This document shows, piece by piece, positions 53,185-62,383 of a stretch of DNA of 64,000 nt. The notes under the pieces were generated by a model that did no database searches, was not told the DNA's origin, and was given only the letters and a program-made list of their open reading frames with translations. The DNA lies in NCBI GenBank assembly GCA_029254025.1, contig JAQWYK010000018.1:62001-126000 (forward strand), written 5' to 3'. Each line of letters begins with the position of its first letter. Within the stretch, counting starts at the first letter, position 1. The translations under genes were made by a program, and so were the position numbers. This stretch comes from Crocinitomicaceae bacterium. Lineage in GTDB: Bacteria; Bacteroidota; Bacteroidia; Flavobacteriales_D; Crocinitomicaceae.

Positions 53185-54531
53185 TTATTTGCGTGGCAAC
53201 CAAAGTGTGAATGTAGTTCCTTCGCCAGGCTGGCTTTTTACATGAATTGTGCCACCGTGAGCATCAACCACTAATTTCACATAATATAATCCTAACCCAA
53301 AGCCTTTCACATCGTGCACATTACCGGTTGATACACGATAGAACTTATCGAATATTAATTTTAAATCTTCTTTTCGAATTCCAATCCCTTTATCTGAAAA
53401 GGTGAGTAGAACACCTCTCTTGTCATTTATTGAGGATACGGACACTTCTGGTTTATCCTTCGAGTATTTCACAGCATTGTCAATCAAGTTAAAAATCACA
53501 TTCGTGATATGCACCTGATCTCCACTTATATCGTCAGGATCTGCTTCCAGGTTCAATCGAATTTCACCACCAGACTGCAACTGATTAAAACGAAAGCTAT
53601 CCGCTGCCTCTTCAATCAATTCGTGCAAATGAAGTGGCGTTTTCTTTAAACTCAATTCATTCTTATTAAGCTTGGCGATATTGAGAACTCGTTCTACTTG
53701 ATGCTCTAAGCGTTTATTCTCCTTATAAATTAATCCAGCATAACGTTTTAAACGCTCTGCATCATTCGAAAAATCCTCGCGCAACAACATTTCACTCGAC
53801 AAACCGATCGTGGAAATTGGAGTTTTCAGCTCATGGGTCATATTATTAATGAAATCCGTCTTAACTTCTGAAAGCCGCTTTTGACGAATAATAATTGAAA
53901 CTGTAAATGCAAAAAACGCTAAAATCAGTCCTACAATAATCATTAAGTAAATCCAGGGAGACTCCTGCTTGCTGCTGCTTGCCTCGTGAGGCTGCGCTGA
54001 AATATCTGGAAAAAAAACAGTAAAGTAGTGACCATCTTTTTTCCAAGCCAACCCTGGTGAAGTGATACCCGTTACGGTGTCTGAGATAGGATTGTACAAC
54101 GAATCTCTAGAATACCGAATAATATTCCCATACACTATGCTGTCGTTATAGCAATCATATATCCCGTATTGAAAGTTACTAGATATCCCATGGTCGTAAA
54201 AGTTACGCTTGAGGAGTTGTTCTAAATAATAAGGGTGTAAATCTTCGTTTACATCAACCAAAAAATAGTTAGATCTTTGCTGTTTCACTGCGCCATACAA
54301 GTCACTACTATCGGCCTGATGTGTACTAATTTCCTCAACCACATTACGCAAAGCCACGCGCACCTGCTCTTCAAATTGCTTCAAATTCAAACTATCTTGG
54401 CGATCTTGAATTTGAATAGCTTTTTTTTGCGTATCAATGGTTTGATTGATCCAAAAAATCTGTATCACCAAGATGCTGAGTATCGAAAGAACTCCGATAA
54501 TCACCACAGCGTTGATGGTACTTCTATTCAT
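53185..54531 (-). CDS. Sensor histidine kinase paired with the OmpR-type regulator
   Basis: A 448-residue two-TM kinase: TM1 at about 8-28, a periplasmic sensor of about 160 residues, TM2 at about 193-215, then directly the dimerisation domain with H233 in DFINNMTHELKTPIST and the ATPase domain with NVIFNLIDNAVKYS, FSDKGIGIRKEDL and GFGLGLYYVK. No HAMP is evident between TM2 and the H-box. The order resembles the RprX-type kinases of Bacteroidota. It lies upstream of its regulator gene and 21 bases downstream of kbl, so kbl may share its transcript. The sensed signal is unknown; the periplasmic domain has no recognised motif. Confidence 0.92.
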   Translation of the reverse strand: MNRSTINAVVIIGVLSILSILVIQIFWINQTIDTQKKAIQIQDRQDSLNLKQFEEQVRVALRNVVEEISTHQADSSDLYGAVKQQRSNYFLVDVNEDLHPYYLEQLLKRNFYDHGISSNFQYGIYDCYNDSIVYGNIIRYSRDSLYNPISDTVTGITSPGLAWKKDGHYFTVFFPDISAQPHEASSSKQESPWIYLMIIVGLILAFFAFTVSIIIRQKRLSEVKTDFINNMTHELKTPISTIGLSSEMLLREDFSNDAERLKRYAGLIYKENKRLEHQVERVLNIAKLNKNELSLKKTPLHLHELIEEAADSFRFNQLQSGGEIRLNLEADPDDISGDQVHITNVIFNLIDNAVKYSKDKPEVSVSSINDKRGVLLTFSDKGIGIRKEDLKLIFDKFYRVSTGNVHDVKGFGLGLYYVKLVVDAHGGTIHVKSQPGEGTTFTLWLPRK

Positions 54532-54552
54532 TTAGGTTCATTTAACCAGTGA

Positions 54553-55743
54553 TTAGTTAATCACATCCAACTCTTTACCAACCTTAATAAAAGCCTCAAT
54601 CGCTTTATCCAAATGCGCCTTAGTATGTGCCGCGGATATTTGTGTGCGAATACGTGCTTTTCCTTTAGGAACCACTGGGTAAAAGAAACCAATAGCATAG
54701 ACTCCTTCTTGCAATAATCGATCTGCAAATTTTTGTGATAAGGCCGCATCATAGAGCATGATCGGTACAATTGGTGAGTCTCCTTTCACGATATCAAAAC
54801 CAGCTTCAACGATGGCTTTTTTGAAATAAATGGTGTTTTCTTCTAATCTATCACGCAATTCTGTGCTCGATCCTAAAATATCAAATACTTTATTTGCAGC
54901 TCCAACAATAGAAGGAGCTAATGAATTCGAGAATAAATATGGCCGTGAGCGCTGGCGCAACATTTCAATAATTTCCTTTTTTCCGGTAGTGTATCCACCC
55001 ATTGCTCCACCAAGAGCCTTTCCTAGTGTTCCTGTAATGATGTCTACTCGGTTTGAAACACCACAATACTCGGGAACTCCACGACCAGTTTTCCCAATAA
55101 ATCCAGCAGAGTGACATTCGTCGGTCATCACTAACGCATCATACTTATCTGCTAAATCACAAATTTGATCCATTTTGGCAATATCCCCGTCCATTGAGAA
55201 AACACCATCTGTTACAATAATTCGGAAACGTTGGGCTTGAGCCTTTTTCAACTGCTCTTCCAAGTCTGCCATATCACTGTGCTTATAGCGATAACGTTCT
55301 GCTTTACACAAACGAATACCATCAATGATAGATGCATGGTTCAATTCATCTGAAATAATCGCATCTTCAGGTCCAAACAATGGTTCAAACACACCACCAT
55401 TTGCATCAAATGCTGCGGCGTAGAGGATTGTATCCTCCGTACCATAAAAGTTCGCAATTTTTTGCTCCAATGTCTTATGGATATCTTGTGTACCACAAAT
55501 AAACCGAACAGAGGACATCCCAAAACCGTGGGTGTCCAAGGTCTCCTTCGCTGCCTGGATCACTTCAGGGTGCGAGGACAATCCTAGATAATTGTTGGCA
55601 CACATAATCACGACATCCTCTCCAGTGCTCACATGTACTTCTGCTCCTTGAGGTGTTGTAATTACGCGTTCTTGCTTAAAAACCCCGTCGTTTTTAATGT
55701 TGGTTAATTCTTCCGCTAAATGTTCTTTTATTTTGCCGTACAT
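54553..55743 (-). CDS. kbl: Glycine C-acetyltransferase (2-amino-3-ketobutyrate CoA ligase)
   Basis: A 396-residue PLP enzyme of the alpha-oxoamine synthase family that interconverts 2-amino-3-oxobutyrate plus CoA with glycine plus acetyl-CoA, the second step of threonine breakdown. The Schiff-base lysine is K242 in [13 protein letters not shown]. Other marks are [14 protein letters not shown] at 48-61, [16 protein letters not shown] near 78-93, and [16 protein letters not shown] near 207-222. The length is normal (E. coli Kbl 398). Threonine dehydrogenase is not adjacent. It has a convincing promoter (55764-55793) and precedes the two-component genes. Confidence 0.94.
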   Translation of the reverse strand: MYGKIKEHLAEELTNIKNDGVFKQERVITTPQGAEVHVSTGEDVVIMCANNYLGLSSHPEVIQAAKETLDTHGFGMSSVRFICGTQDIHKTLEQKIANFYGTEDTILYAAAFDANGGVFEPLFGPEDAIISDELNHASIIDGIRLCKAERYRYKHSDMADLEEQLKKAQAQRFRIIVTDGVFSMDGDIAKMDQICDLADKYDALVMTDECHSAGFIGKTGRGVPEYCGVSNRVDIITGTLGKALGGAMGGYTTGKKEIIEMLRQRSRPYLFSNSLAPSIVGAANKVFDILGSSTELRDRLEENTIYFKKAIVEAGFDIVKGDSPIVPIMLYDAALSQKFADRLLQEGVYAIGFFYPVVPKGKARIRTQISAAHTKAHLDKAIEAFIKVGKELDVIN

Positions 55744-55763
55744 ACCCGTAATATTGATTTTAA

Positions 55764-55793
55764 CAAATGTAATAAATTATTGGATGAGGCCAA
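55764..55793 (-). promoter_or_regulatory. Promoter of kbl (TTG-N19-TACATTTG)
   Basis: On the minus strand TTG at 55793-55791 is followed after 19 bases by TACATTTG at 55771-55764, fitting the Bacteroidota pattern. The ATG of kbl lies 20 bases downstream of the -7 box. Confidence 0.6.
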
Positions 55794-55858
55794 TAAACTA
55801 GGCATAAGATGATTGTATTTGATACTCCCTAGCTTTGAAGAAAAAACTTTTCCGTAAA

Positions 55859-56245
55859 TTATTGAATAACCACTGAGTCACCAGGAGCGATCAGTTTATT
55901 AACAGACCAGAGCGTAATACTATCTTGAACCACTTGATACATTTCTTTTAGTATTTCTTGGTGGTGGCTGTAGTAATCCATTGAATTTGCGTACTGCGCG
56001 CTATCTACCCCATATTTATCAAAGATAGGCAAGGCAGATTTCAACATGATTTGATGAAAATCGTGCACGTTACTGTGCTTCGTCTTAACAAACCCTTCAA
56101 GCAACATCATATCCAATAATACCAATTGAAAAGAATCTCGCGAAATCAAATTCTCTGGGGGGTCTACTTCTTTCAGTTGGTAAGAGCAGCCTCCCAAGAT
56201 TATCCAAACTGATAGAATAAATATTACAGACGACAATGCCTTCAT
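55859..56245 (-). CDS. DUF4296 lipoprotein
   Basis: A 128-residue lipoprotein: signal peptide with a lipobox ILGGC (C20), then a short alpha-helical domain recognisable as DUF4296 (LISRDSFQLVLLDMMLLEGFVK near 33-54; the IFDKYGVDSAQYANSMDYYSHH stretch near 74-95). The length is normal. The function is unknown. In Flavobacteriales the gene commonly sits near dihydroorotase and the polyprenol mannosyltransferase, as it does here, but with a metalloprotease gene in between. It follows that gene by 3 bases and ends the leftward operon. Confidence 0.85.
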   Translation of the reverse strand: MKALSSVIFILSVWIILGGCSYQLKEVDPPENLISRDSFQLVLLDMMLLEGFVKTKHSNVHDFHQIMLKSALPIFDKYGVDSAQYANSMDYYSHHQEILKEMYQVVQDSITLWSVNKLIAPGDSVVIQ

Positions 56246-56248
56246 ACC

Positions 56249-58798
56249 CTATTTCGGATCCAAAAAGGAATTAATACGATTCTCCAAGTCTTGCAGATGC
56301 AGTTTTGTCATCATATCGCGAGCTCCGCTGATTTTCTTTTTTACATCAGCATTCAATTGCTCCATTAAGTACCGGGTTACTGCTGGAACATCTGTTTGAT
56401 TGATGTTTACCATTTTTCGGTCAAAACCGTATGTTACTCCTACTGGAATAGCTATTACAAAAGCTTTGTCACTCGTCAATAATTTTCCTAACTCATCCAC
56501 ATATACACGTTGTAAGTTTCTGCGGTGAACATCTATTGTCCCTCCTGATCTCAACTCAGCACAAATTCCATTATGAACATCCATCATGAATTCTTCCAAT
56601 TGATAGTTATCCTCAGACATAGCCCCTGTTTCTATCAATCGCACCAATCGATCTCCTGACAATAACCCTTTCAAAATTGACGCTTGCATTGCGGTAATAG
56701 ACTCAACACCCGATTCCGGCTTTATCTTATTCAGTATATTTTCGTCCATCAACCAAGTTGGGGGCTCAAACAAGTTTTTATGTAAAAAAGCTACTGCTTC
56801 TTTTTGCCGAGATTTGGGCACCACAACAAACTGATTTTGATTCATGTCATATGTTACAGGCGTGTCATAAATCCCTCCTACATTTTTGGTGACATGACCC
56901 ATGTATCGGCGATACTGTCCAACAACACTTTTATATAACTCATCTAATTCTCGGTAACTTTCTCCGTCCACTTTAGACCACTCTGGGAGGTTGGGGAGAA
57001 TTCGCTTCAAGTTTTTTATACCGTAATCTGAAGCCAACATAGCATTATCTCCTAAATCCTCATTTTGATAACGTGGATCGTACGGACTAATTTCTGTTCC
57101 AAATAGCAATCGCGGATTTTTGTACGCCTCTTTCGTCCACTCGTTAAGAATACTTTTCTCGTCCTGGGCAGATTTAGCATCAGCAAAATAACTATATCCC
57201 CATTTAATTGCCCAAATGTCATAATCATTTACGCGCGGAAATAAATCTGTCACTCCGTCCTCTGGTTGAGCAACATAATTGAATCGAGCATAATCCATAA
57301 TTGAAGAAGTGTGACCATATTTATCCGTAAATTCTTTATTACGTAGCATTTCAACTGGTGTGGCTGAACTCGAAGCAAAATTATGCCGCAATCCTATGGT
57401 ATGTCCTACTTCATGCGAAGCCACAAAACGAATAAGTTCACCCATCAAGTCATCATCAAACTCTACACTTCGCGCACGAGGATCAACTGCCGCAGCCTGC
57501 ACTAAATACCAATTACGCAACAAACGCATTACGTTGTGGTACCAACCAATATGACTTTCAATTATTTCTCCAGAGCGTGGATCATGTACATTTGGACCAT
57601 AGGCATTTTGGATGTCAGACGCGAAATATCGAATTACTGAAAAGCGAGCATCTTCTAGGCTCATTGTTGAATCACCCTCTGGCCAATACTCTCCTCGAAT
57701 AGCATTTTTCCAACCTGCAGCTTCAAATGCTACGTTCCAGTCATCAACCCCTAATTTCAAGTATTTCTTCCATTTGTCTGGAGTGGCAGGATCAATGTAA
57801 TAAATTATTGGTTTTTTCGGCTCTATAAGCTCCCCTCTTTGCTGACGCTGTGCATCTTCCGCATTTTTAGGTTCCAACCTCCAACGCACTGCAAAAACCT
57901 CTTCATCAGCGCGTTGTGATCCTTCCTCAAAGAGTACATGTTGATTGGCAAAATACCCAACACGAGCATCAAAATAACGCTTACGCATAGGAGTTTTAGG
58001 AAGTAATACAATGGAAGTGTTCAGTTGAATGGTTACTACACCAGCATCCAAACCAGCCGGAAAATACGTGCCAATCGAGGGATTCGGAGATCGAGTAATC
58101 ATTGGTGGCTTCACCTTAAACGTTTTCACGGTATGTACCTCAGTATTTATTGGATAAGAAGAGATGCGATCAATAAAAGACTTGTCCTTCTCTAAAGATG
58201 TTAAATTAAAACGTTGTTTTTCGAAAGAATTCAATGAGAATATCTGCTCATCTCCCTCAAAAATAGATGTTACGTCAATTACATATGCCTTTTCCCCTCC
58301 TTTTTCACGAATCGCTTTAATATCGAATGACGCAACTATTGGTGCAGCATTTGAGTTGTCCACTGACTTATAAATTGGAGAAGTGCTGTCATTACTCACC
58401 GCAAAATAGGTAATCGAACGCATGAATAACTTATCATTCTTTGCCAGCTCAAACTTAATGACTTGTCGGTTTACTTCTTCCCCACCATATTTACCTCCAC
58501 CTGCTGGTGTTTGTTTGTAGCGGGTAATTGTCATAATCTCTCGCCCTATTAATGTGTCATCGATTTCAAACATCCATTTTTCATCGATATTATGAACCGT
58601 AATCATACCCTGTTGCGTCTTCGCTTTTCCGCTAATCACTTTTTCATAGGGCTGGACCCCTCCTTTGCTTTCTGGCGACTTTTGAGGCGTTTCTGTTTGG
58701 CCCTTTTTCTTCTTCTTTTTCCCGCTTTGAGCAGAGGCATCTGGTGCGAAACCAATCAAAGTGCACGCCAGTACGAAGTATGTTAATTTTTTAATCAT
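56249..58798 (-). CDS. Exported zinc metalloprotease (metzincin-like, DUF5117/DUF4953 type)
   Basis: An 849-residue protein with a signal peptide (about 1-23), then a lysine-rich stretch (GKKKKKKG at about 26-33). The N-terminal DUF5117-like domain is beta-rich (about 50-290). The catalytic domain has H462-EVG-H466-TIGLR-H472, the extended zinc motif HExxHxxGxxH, with a downstream SSIMDYARFNYVA whose M501 is a plausible Met-turn. The C-terminal domain reaches residue 849. The length fits this Bacteroidota family (about 800-870). It is probably periplasmic or surface-associated; it has no T9SS tail. Its ATG overlaps the dihydroorotase stop codon (ATGA), so the two genes are coupled. The substrate is unknown. 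Confidence 0.9.
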   Translation of the reverse strand: MIKKLTYFVLACTLIGFAPDASAQSGKKKKKKGQTETPQKSPESKGGVQPYEKVISGKAKTQQGMITVHNIDEKWMFEIDDTLIGREIMTITRYKQTPAGGGKYGGEEVNRQVIKFELAKNDKLFMRSITYFAVSNDSTSPIYKSVDNSNAAPIVASFDIKAIREKGGEKAYVIDVTSIFEGDEQIFSLNSFEKQRFNLTSLEKDKSFIDRISSYPINTEVHTVKTFKVKPPMITRSPNPSIGTYFPAGLDAGVVTIQLNTSIVLLPKTPMRKRYFDARVGYFANQHVLFEEGSQRADEEVFAVRWRLEPKNAEDAQRQQRGELIEPKKPIIYYIDPATPDKWKKYLKLGVDDWNVAFEAAGWKNAIRGEYWPEGDSTMSLEDARFSVIRYFASDIQNAYGPNVHDPRSGEIIESHIGWYHNVMRLLRNWYLVQAAAVDPRARSVEFDDDLMGELIRFVASHEVGHTIGLRHNFASSSATPVEMLRNKEFTDKYGHTSSIMDYARFNYVAQPEDGVTDLFPRVNDYDIWAIKWGYSYFADAKSAQDEKSILNEWTKEAYKNPRLLFGTEISPYDPRYQNEDLGDNAMLASDYGIKNLKRILPNLPEWSKVDGESYRELDELYKSVVGQYRRYMGHVTKNVGGIYDTPVTYDMNQNQFVVVPKSRQKEAVAFLHKNLFEPPTWLMDENILNKIKPESGVESITAMQASILKGLLSGDRLVRLIETGAMSEDNYQLEEFMMDVHNGICAELRSGGTIDVHRRNLQRVYVDELGKLLTSDKAFVIAIPVGVTYGFDRKMVNINQTDVPAVTRYLMEQLNADVKKKISGARDMMTKLHLQDLENRINSFLDPK

Positions 58799-60126
58799 CT
58801 ATTAAATCTTAGTCGTTGTCCGTTTCTACCTTCAATTATTTTACCATCTGAGTATACAAGTTGACCACTTACGAAGGTTTTATCAATGGAATGAGAAAAC
58901 TCAACTCCTTCAAAAGGAGACCATCCGCACTTATATAGTATATTCGATTTTTCAACACGTCTTTTCTTAAACGGATTGACCAAAACGATATCCGCAAAAT
59001 ATCCCTCACGAATAAAACCACGCTTTTCTATATCAAATAAAATAGCAGGTGCATGAGCAGTTTTTTCAATTACTTTTTCAATTGAAATAACCCCATCTTT
59101 TGCTTTTTCGAACAAAGCAATCAATGCTTCTTGAACTAAAGGTCCTCCGGATGGTGCTTTGAAATAAGTATTCCTTTTTTCATCCAGTGTGTGTGGAGCA
59201 TGATCAGTAGCCAACACATCAATACGATTATCGAGCACTGCTTGCCATATCGCAGCGCGATCGGTGGCCTTTTTAACGGCAGGATTCCATTTAATAAATG
59301 TCCCCTTCTGCTTATAGTCCTCCTCGCTGAACCAAAGATGATGTAAACAAGCTTCGGCCGTTATGCGCTTTTGTTCTAAGGGTATGTCATTTCTGAAAAG
59401 GGACAATTCTTTCTCGGTAGAAATATGCAAAATATGCAGACGAGCATTGTGCTTCTTTGCGAGGTCAACCGCCATTGAGGAAGAAAGATAACATGCTTCT
59501 TCACTGCGAATCAATGGATGCATTTCGATGGGTACGTCCTCTCCATATTTCGCCTTAAAATCGCCTGTATTTTTCCGAATCGTTGCCTCATCTTCGCAAT
59601 GTGTAGCAATCAGCATAGGCACTTCGCCAAATATTTTGTTCAATGTATCAGGAGCATCTACGAGCATGTTTCCTGTGCTGGAACCCATGAAGACTTTTAC
59701 ACCACAAACTTCTAGTGGATTTGTTTTAAGCACCTCTTCAATATTATCATTGGAAGCACCCATAAAAAAACTATAATTCGCGATACTCACTTGAGCGGCT
59801 CGATCATATTTATCTTGCAATAGTTCTTGCGTCAATGCATTTGGAACCGTGTTCGGCATTTCCATAAAGGAGGTGATACCTCCAGCTACTGCCGCCCGAC
59901 TCTCCGTGTACAAATCTCCCTTGTGGGTCAATCCAGGCTCACGAAAGTGAACTTGGTCATCTATACTTCCTGGAACAATATACATGCCTTCTGCAATTAC
60001 TTCTATCGCCGAAGAATCAGCTAGTCCATTACCGATTTTTTCAATCCATTGCCCATTAACAAGAACGTCTGCATGAAGTAGTCTCCCTTCATTCACAATT
60101 GTTCCTCCTTTGATCAAGTATTTCAT
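58795..60126 (-). CDS. pyrC: Dihydroorotase (class I type)
   Basis: A 443-residue amidohydrolase that cyclises carbamoyl-aspartate to dihydroorotate, the third step of pyrimidine synthesis. Visible marks: DDQVHFREPGLTHKGD near 56-71, AVAGGITSFMEMPNT, VKVFMGSSTGNML with the likely carboxylated lysine, ATHCEDE, LHILHISTEKEL and ATDHAPHT. The first metal-binding histidine of HxH is a glutamine here (Q58-V-H60), while the other ligands are present. Length and order fit class I dihydroorotases. The glycosyltransferase gene ends 7 bases upstream, and the metalloprotease gene overlaps its end by four bases. Confidence 0.9.
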   Translation of the reverse strand: MKYLIKGGTIVNEGRLLHADVLVNGQWIEKIGNGLADSSAIEVIAEGMYIVPGSIDDQVHFREPGLTHKGDLYTESRAAVAGGITSFMEMPNTVPNALTQELLQDKYDRAAQVSIANYSFFMGASNDNIEEVLKTNPLEVCGVKVFMGSSTGNMLVDAPDTLNKIFGEVPMLIATHCEDEATIRKNTGDFKAKYGEDVPIEMHPLIRSEEACYLSSSMAVDLAKKHNARLHILHISTEKELSLFRNDIPLEQKRITAEACLHHLWFSEEDYKQKGTFIKWNPAVKKATDRAAIWQAVLDNRIDVLATDHAPHTLDEKRNTYFKAPSGGPLVQEALIALFEKAKDGVISIEKVIEKTAHAPAILFDIEKRGFIREGYFADIVLVNPFKKRRVEKSNILYKCGWSPFEGVEFSHSIDKTFVSGQLVYSDGKIIEGRNGQRLRFNR

Positions 60127-60133
60127 ACTGCTA

Positions 60134-60847
60134 TTAAAGTTTCATTCCGCGCATTTTCCATACCCCAAAAATGGCTTCTTTGAAAATTCCGGTGCTCATT
60201 TTTGACTCTCCATACTGGCGGTCAATAAAGGTAATTGGTACTTCAATGATTTTCAATCGGTGTTTGCGCACGCCATATTTCATACAAATCTGGAAAGCAT
60301 ACCCTTTGAAAGGTATGTCTGAATAATTCACTTTCTCCAAGGCTTCTGCGGTATAACATTTGAACCCTGCGGTGGTATCCTTAATTCCAATCCACAGTAT
60401 CATACGTACATAAATTGAGGCAAAGTACGACATTAACACGCGGGATACAGGCCAATTCTTGATTTTACCTCCCTTACAATAACGCGAACCAATGGCTAAT
60501 TTCGCACCACCTCCGGCGCATGCGTCATACAACCGAATAAGATCGTCTGGATTATGTGAAAAATCACAGTCCATTTCAAAAATATACTTGTACTTATGCT
60601 CGAGCGACCAATCGAAACCACGAATATAAGCAGTTCCTAAGCCTAATTTCCCTTCCCGCTGAATAAGGTGGAGCTTTCCAGGATAAGTCACTTGAAGTTC
60701 TTTTACTTTTTCAGCAGTACCATCAGGCGAGTTATCATCTACCACCAACAAATGAAATTCTTTTTCATACGAAAAGACTTGATGAACCATCTTTTCAATG
60801 TTCTCCATTTCATTATAGGTAGGGATAATTACAACGCTGTCCGACAC
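60134..60847 (-). CDS. Polyprenol-phosphate mannosyltransferase-like GT2 glycosyltransferase
   Basis: A 237-residue GT-A family 2 enzyme. It begins VVIIPTYNEMENIEKMV, continues with LLVVDDNSPDGTAEKV, then GLGTAYIRGFDWSLEH and the DXD-like EMDCDFSHNPDDL near 94-106. The C-terminal part holds DTTAGFKCYTAEAL and VPITFIDRQYGESKMS. These are the marks of Dpm1-like polyprenol monophosphomannose synthases, which load GDP-mannose onto a polyprenol carrier at the inner membrane; no TM helix is obvious, as in the bacterial catalytic-domain-only form. Such a product is the donor used by GT-C enzymes; the DUF2723 and GT-C-like proteins encoded elsewhere in the window are candidate users (inference). Confidence 0.9.
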   Translation of the reverse strand: MSDSVVIIPTYNEMENIEKMVHQVFSYEKEFHLLVVDDNSPDGTAEKVKELQVTYPGKLHLIQREGKLGLGTAYIRGFDWSLEHKYKYIFEMDCDFSHNPDDLIRLYDACAGGGAKLAIGSRYCKGGKIKNWPVSRVLMSYFASIYVRMILWIGIKDTTAGFKCYTAEALEKVNYSDIPFKGYAFQICMKYGVRKHRLKIIEVPITFIDRQYGESKMSTGIFKEAIFGVWKMRGMKL

Positions 60848-60946
60848 TAGATTTATTCTTAAGATTGCTAATTTACTTAAATTGTGTTTATGGGAAGTAG
60901 CAAAGTGAATATTTTGTATTTTTTTTAGAATAGCTTCATATACTTT

Positions 60947-61933
60947 CTATTCCTTCATTAAAATCACCTCTCCTTTATTAAAAAAAGTATAATTGTCTAG
61001 GCTCAAAATGGTAATGTAGTTGGTTGATATTTCACGAGTAAGAATGTAATTCAGGAGTGTTGTTTCGCGGTGATAAATCACTTGAAATTCCGTAGTATGT
61101 AACCCATTTTTATAATACTGTTGACTCATTAAATTCCCAAAATTATCATATTCATAGGTGAACAGTCTGGATAAACTTCCAGTTTGATTTGAGGTTATTA
61201 AAAGACTATCTAACAACCCTTTCTCATTATAAAAATAGTTCGTTTTTTTAATCCCAGAAGTACGTTTTAACCTGTCCATCTTTTCTATCAGAAAACCGTC
61301 TTCATCGAAATAACTAATTTCTTCTTTATAAGGTTGGTCATAGCTATTGTAAACAATGCGTTTTTCTTGACCTGGAAAAGTTTCATAACGAGAGGTTTCA
61401 TAGGATACTACAAACTCATCTCCCAACTCAAAACCAATACTACTCTTATTCTGGTTGAGGTTTCGCCGAAATTCTTCACGCACAACGCGTTTCAGGGAAT
61501 CATACGAGTAATGTGTTGCATAAAACCCGTATTGATCGGCGGTACGGATTACAGAAACGTTACCGAGTTCATCATACTCCCAATAGGTAACGATAGTATC
61601 TCGTCCTTTTTCGGCTTGTATCGTCTCATATGTCTTAATTATTCGACCTTCAGGATCAAAATAATACTTCCGCTCTAAATCAGTAGTACGTAAAATATCA
61701 TTAACCTTCTTAACTGTAAATTTTCCAGAAATTGTTTGAATCTTATTTTGCTTGATGACCTGGGCATTGAAAAAGGGTCGATCAGTAAATGCTTCTCCAG
61801 TCTTGTTGTTCAAGATTTGGGTTATACCCTGCAGATGAACCAAGAATAGGGTTATGAAAAGCAAAAAGTTGGTTGCCTTATCTGCAACCAACTTTCTACT
61901 TTCAGAATAGTAATAATCGATTCTCTTTCTCAT
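60947..61933 (-). CDS. Hypothetical YD-repeat-like protein
   Basis: A 328-residue protein with an N-terminal basic stretch and a hydrophobic segment at about 21-40 (ATNFLLFITLFLVHLQGITQ), probably a signal peptide or anchor. The body has tandem tyrosine/aspartate-rich units such as YYFDPEGRIIKTYE, YWEYDELGNVSVI, HYSYDSLKRVVREEF, YFDEDGFLIEKMD and FTYEYDNFGNLMSQQYY, which resemble RHS/YD repeats. It lacks the large size and toxin end of Rhs proteins. Its ATG overlaps the yqeY stop (TAATG), so it is coupled to a housekeeping operon. The function is unknown; an exported beta-structured protein is the likely form. Confidence 0.7.
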   Translation of the reverse strand: MRKRIDYYYSESRKLVADKATNFLLFITLFLVHLQGITQILNNKTGEAFTDRPFFNAQVIKQNKIQTISGKFTVKKVNDILRTTDLERKYYFDPEGRIIKTYETIQAEKGRDTIVTYWEYDELGNVSVIRTADQYGFYATHYSYDSLKRVVREEFRRNLNQNKSSIGFELGDEFVVSYETSRYETFPGQEKRIVYNSYDQPYKEEISYFDEDGFLIEKMDRLKRTSGIKKTNYFYNEKGLLDSLLITSNQTGSLSRLFTYEYDNFGNLMSQQYYKNGLHTTEFQVIYHRETTLLNYILTREISTNYITILSLDNYTFFNKGEVILMKE

Positions 61934-62382
61934 TAATTGTTTAGCAATGCTTTCACCATATCTGCTAGGGTTTTTCCATCCGCTTTTCCAGCCAATTTTT
62001 TGGTGACAGTTCCCATTACCTTCCCCATATCCTGAGGACCAGAAGCACCAACCGCGGCAATGACAGCTTCCACTGCAGCCTTCACTTCCTCCTCAGACAG
62101 CATTTTCGGCATGTATGCCTCAATGATCTGCGCTTGGAACAACTCGTCTTTCGCTAAGTCCTCTCTTCCTTGGTCTACATAAATCGCGTATGCATCCATA
62201 CGTTGTTTGTGCATTTTCAAGATGATTTTATTTTCGGTTGCTTCCGAAATCTCCTCTCCTGAGCCAGAAGTCGCCTCCAAAAGAAGCTTTGACTTAATAT
62301 CACGAAGTGCTTCTAACTTTTCTTTTTCACGGGCCTTCATGGCCTCTTTAATGTCGTTATTAATTTGTTCTGTTAGTGCCAT
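61933..62382 (-). CDS. yqeY: GatB/YqeY domain protein
   Basis: A 149-residue helical protein with the YqeY family sequence: LTEQINNDIKEAMKAREKEKLEALRDIKS at the start and ATENKIILKMHKQRMDAYAIY in the middle, then QAQIIEAYMPKMLSEEEVKAAV and a C-terminal domain like the GatB tail (GPQDMGKVMGTVTKKLAGKADGKTLADMV). The tail domain binds tRNA in GatB; the free-standing protein has no settled function. It starts one base after the ftsZ stop, an arrangement I recall from other Bacteroidota, and the YD-repeat-like gene overlaps its stop. Confidence 0.93.
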   Translation of the reverse strand: MALTEQINNDIKEAMKAREKEKLEALRDIKSKLLLEATSGSGEEISEATENKIILKMHKQRMDAYAIYVDQGREDLAKDELFQAQIIEAYMPKMLSEEEVKAAVEAVIAAVGASGPQDMGKVMGTVTKKLAGKADGKTLADMVKALLNN

Positions 62383-62383
62383 A

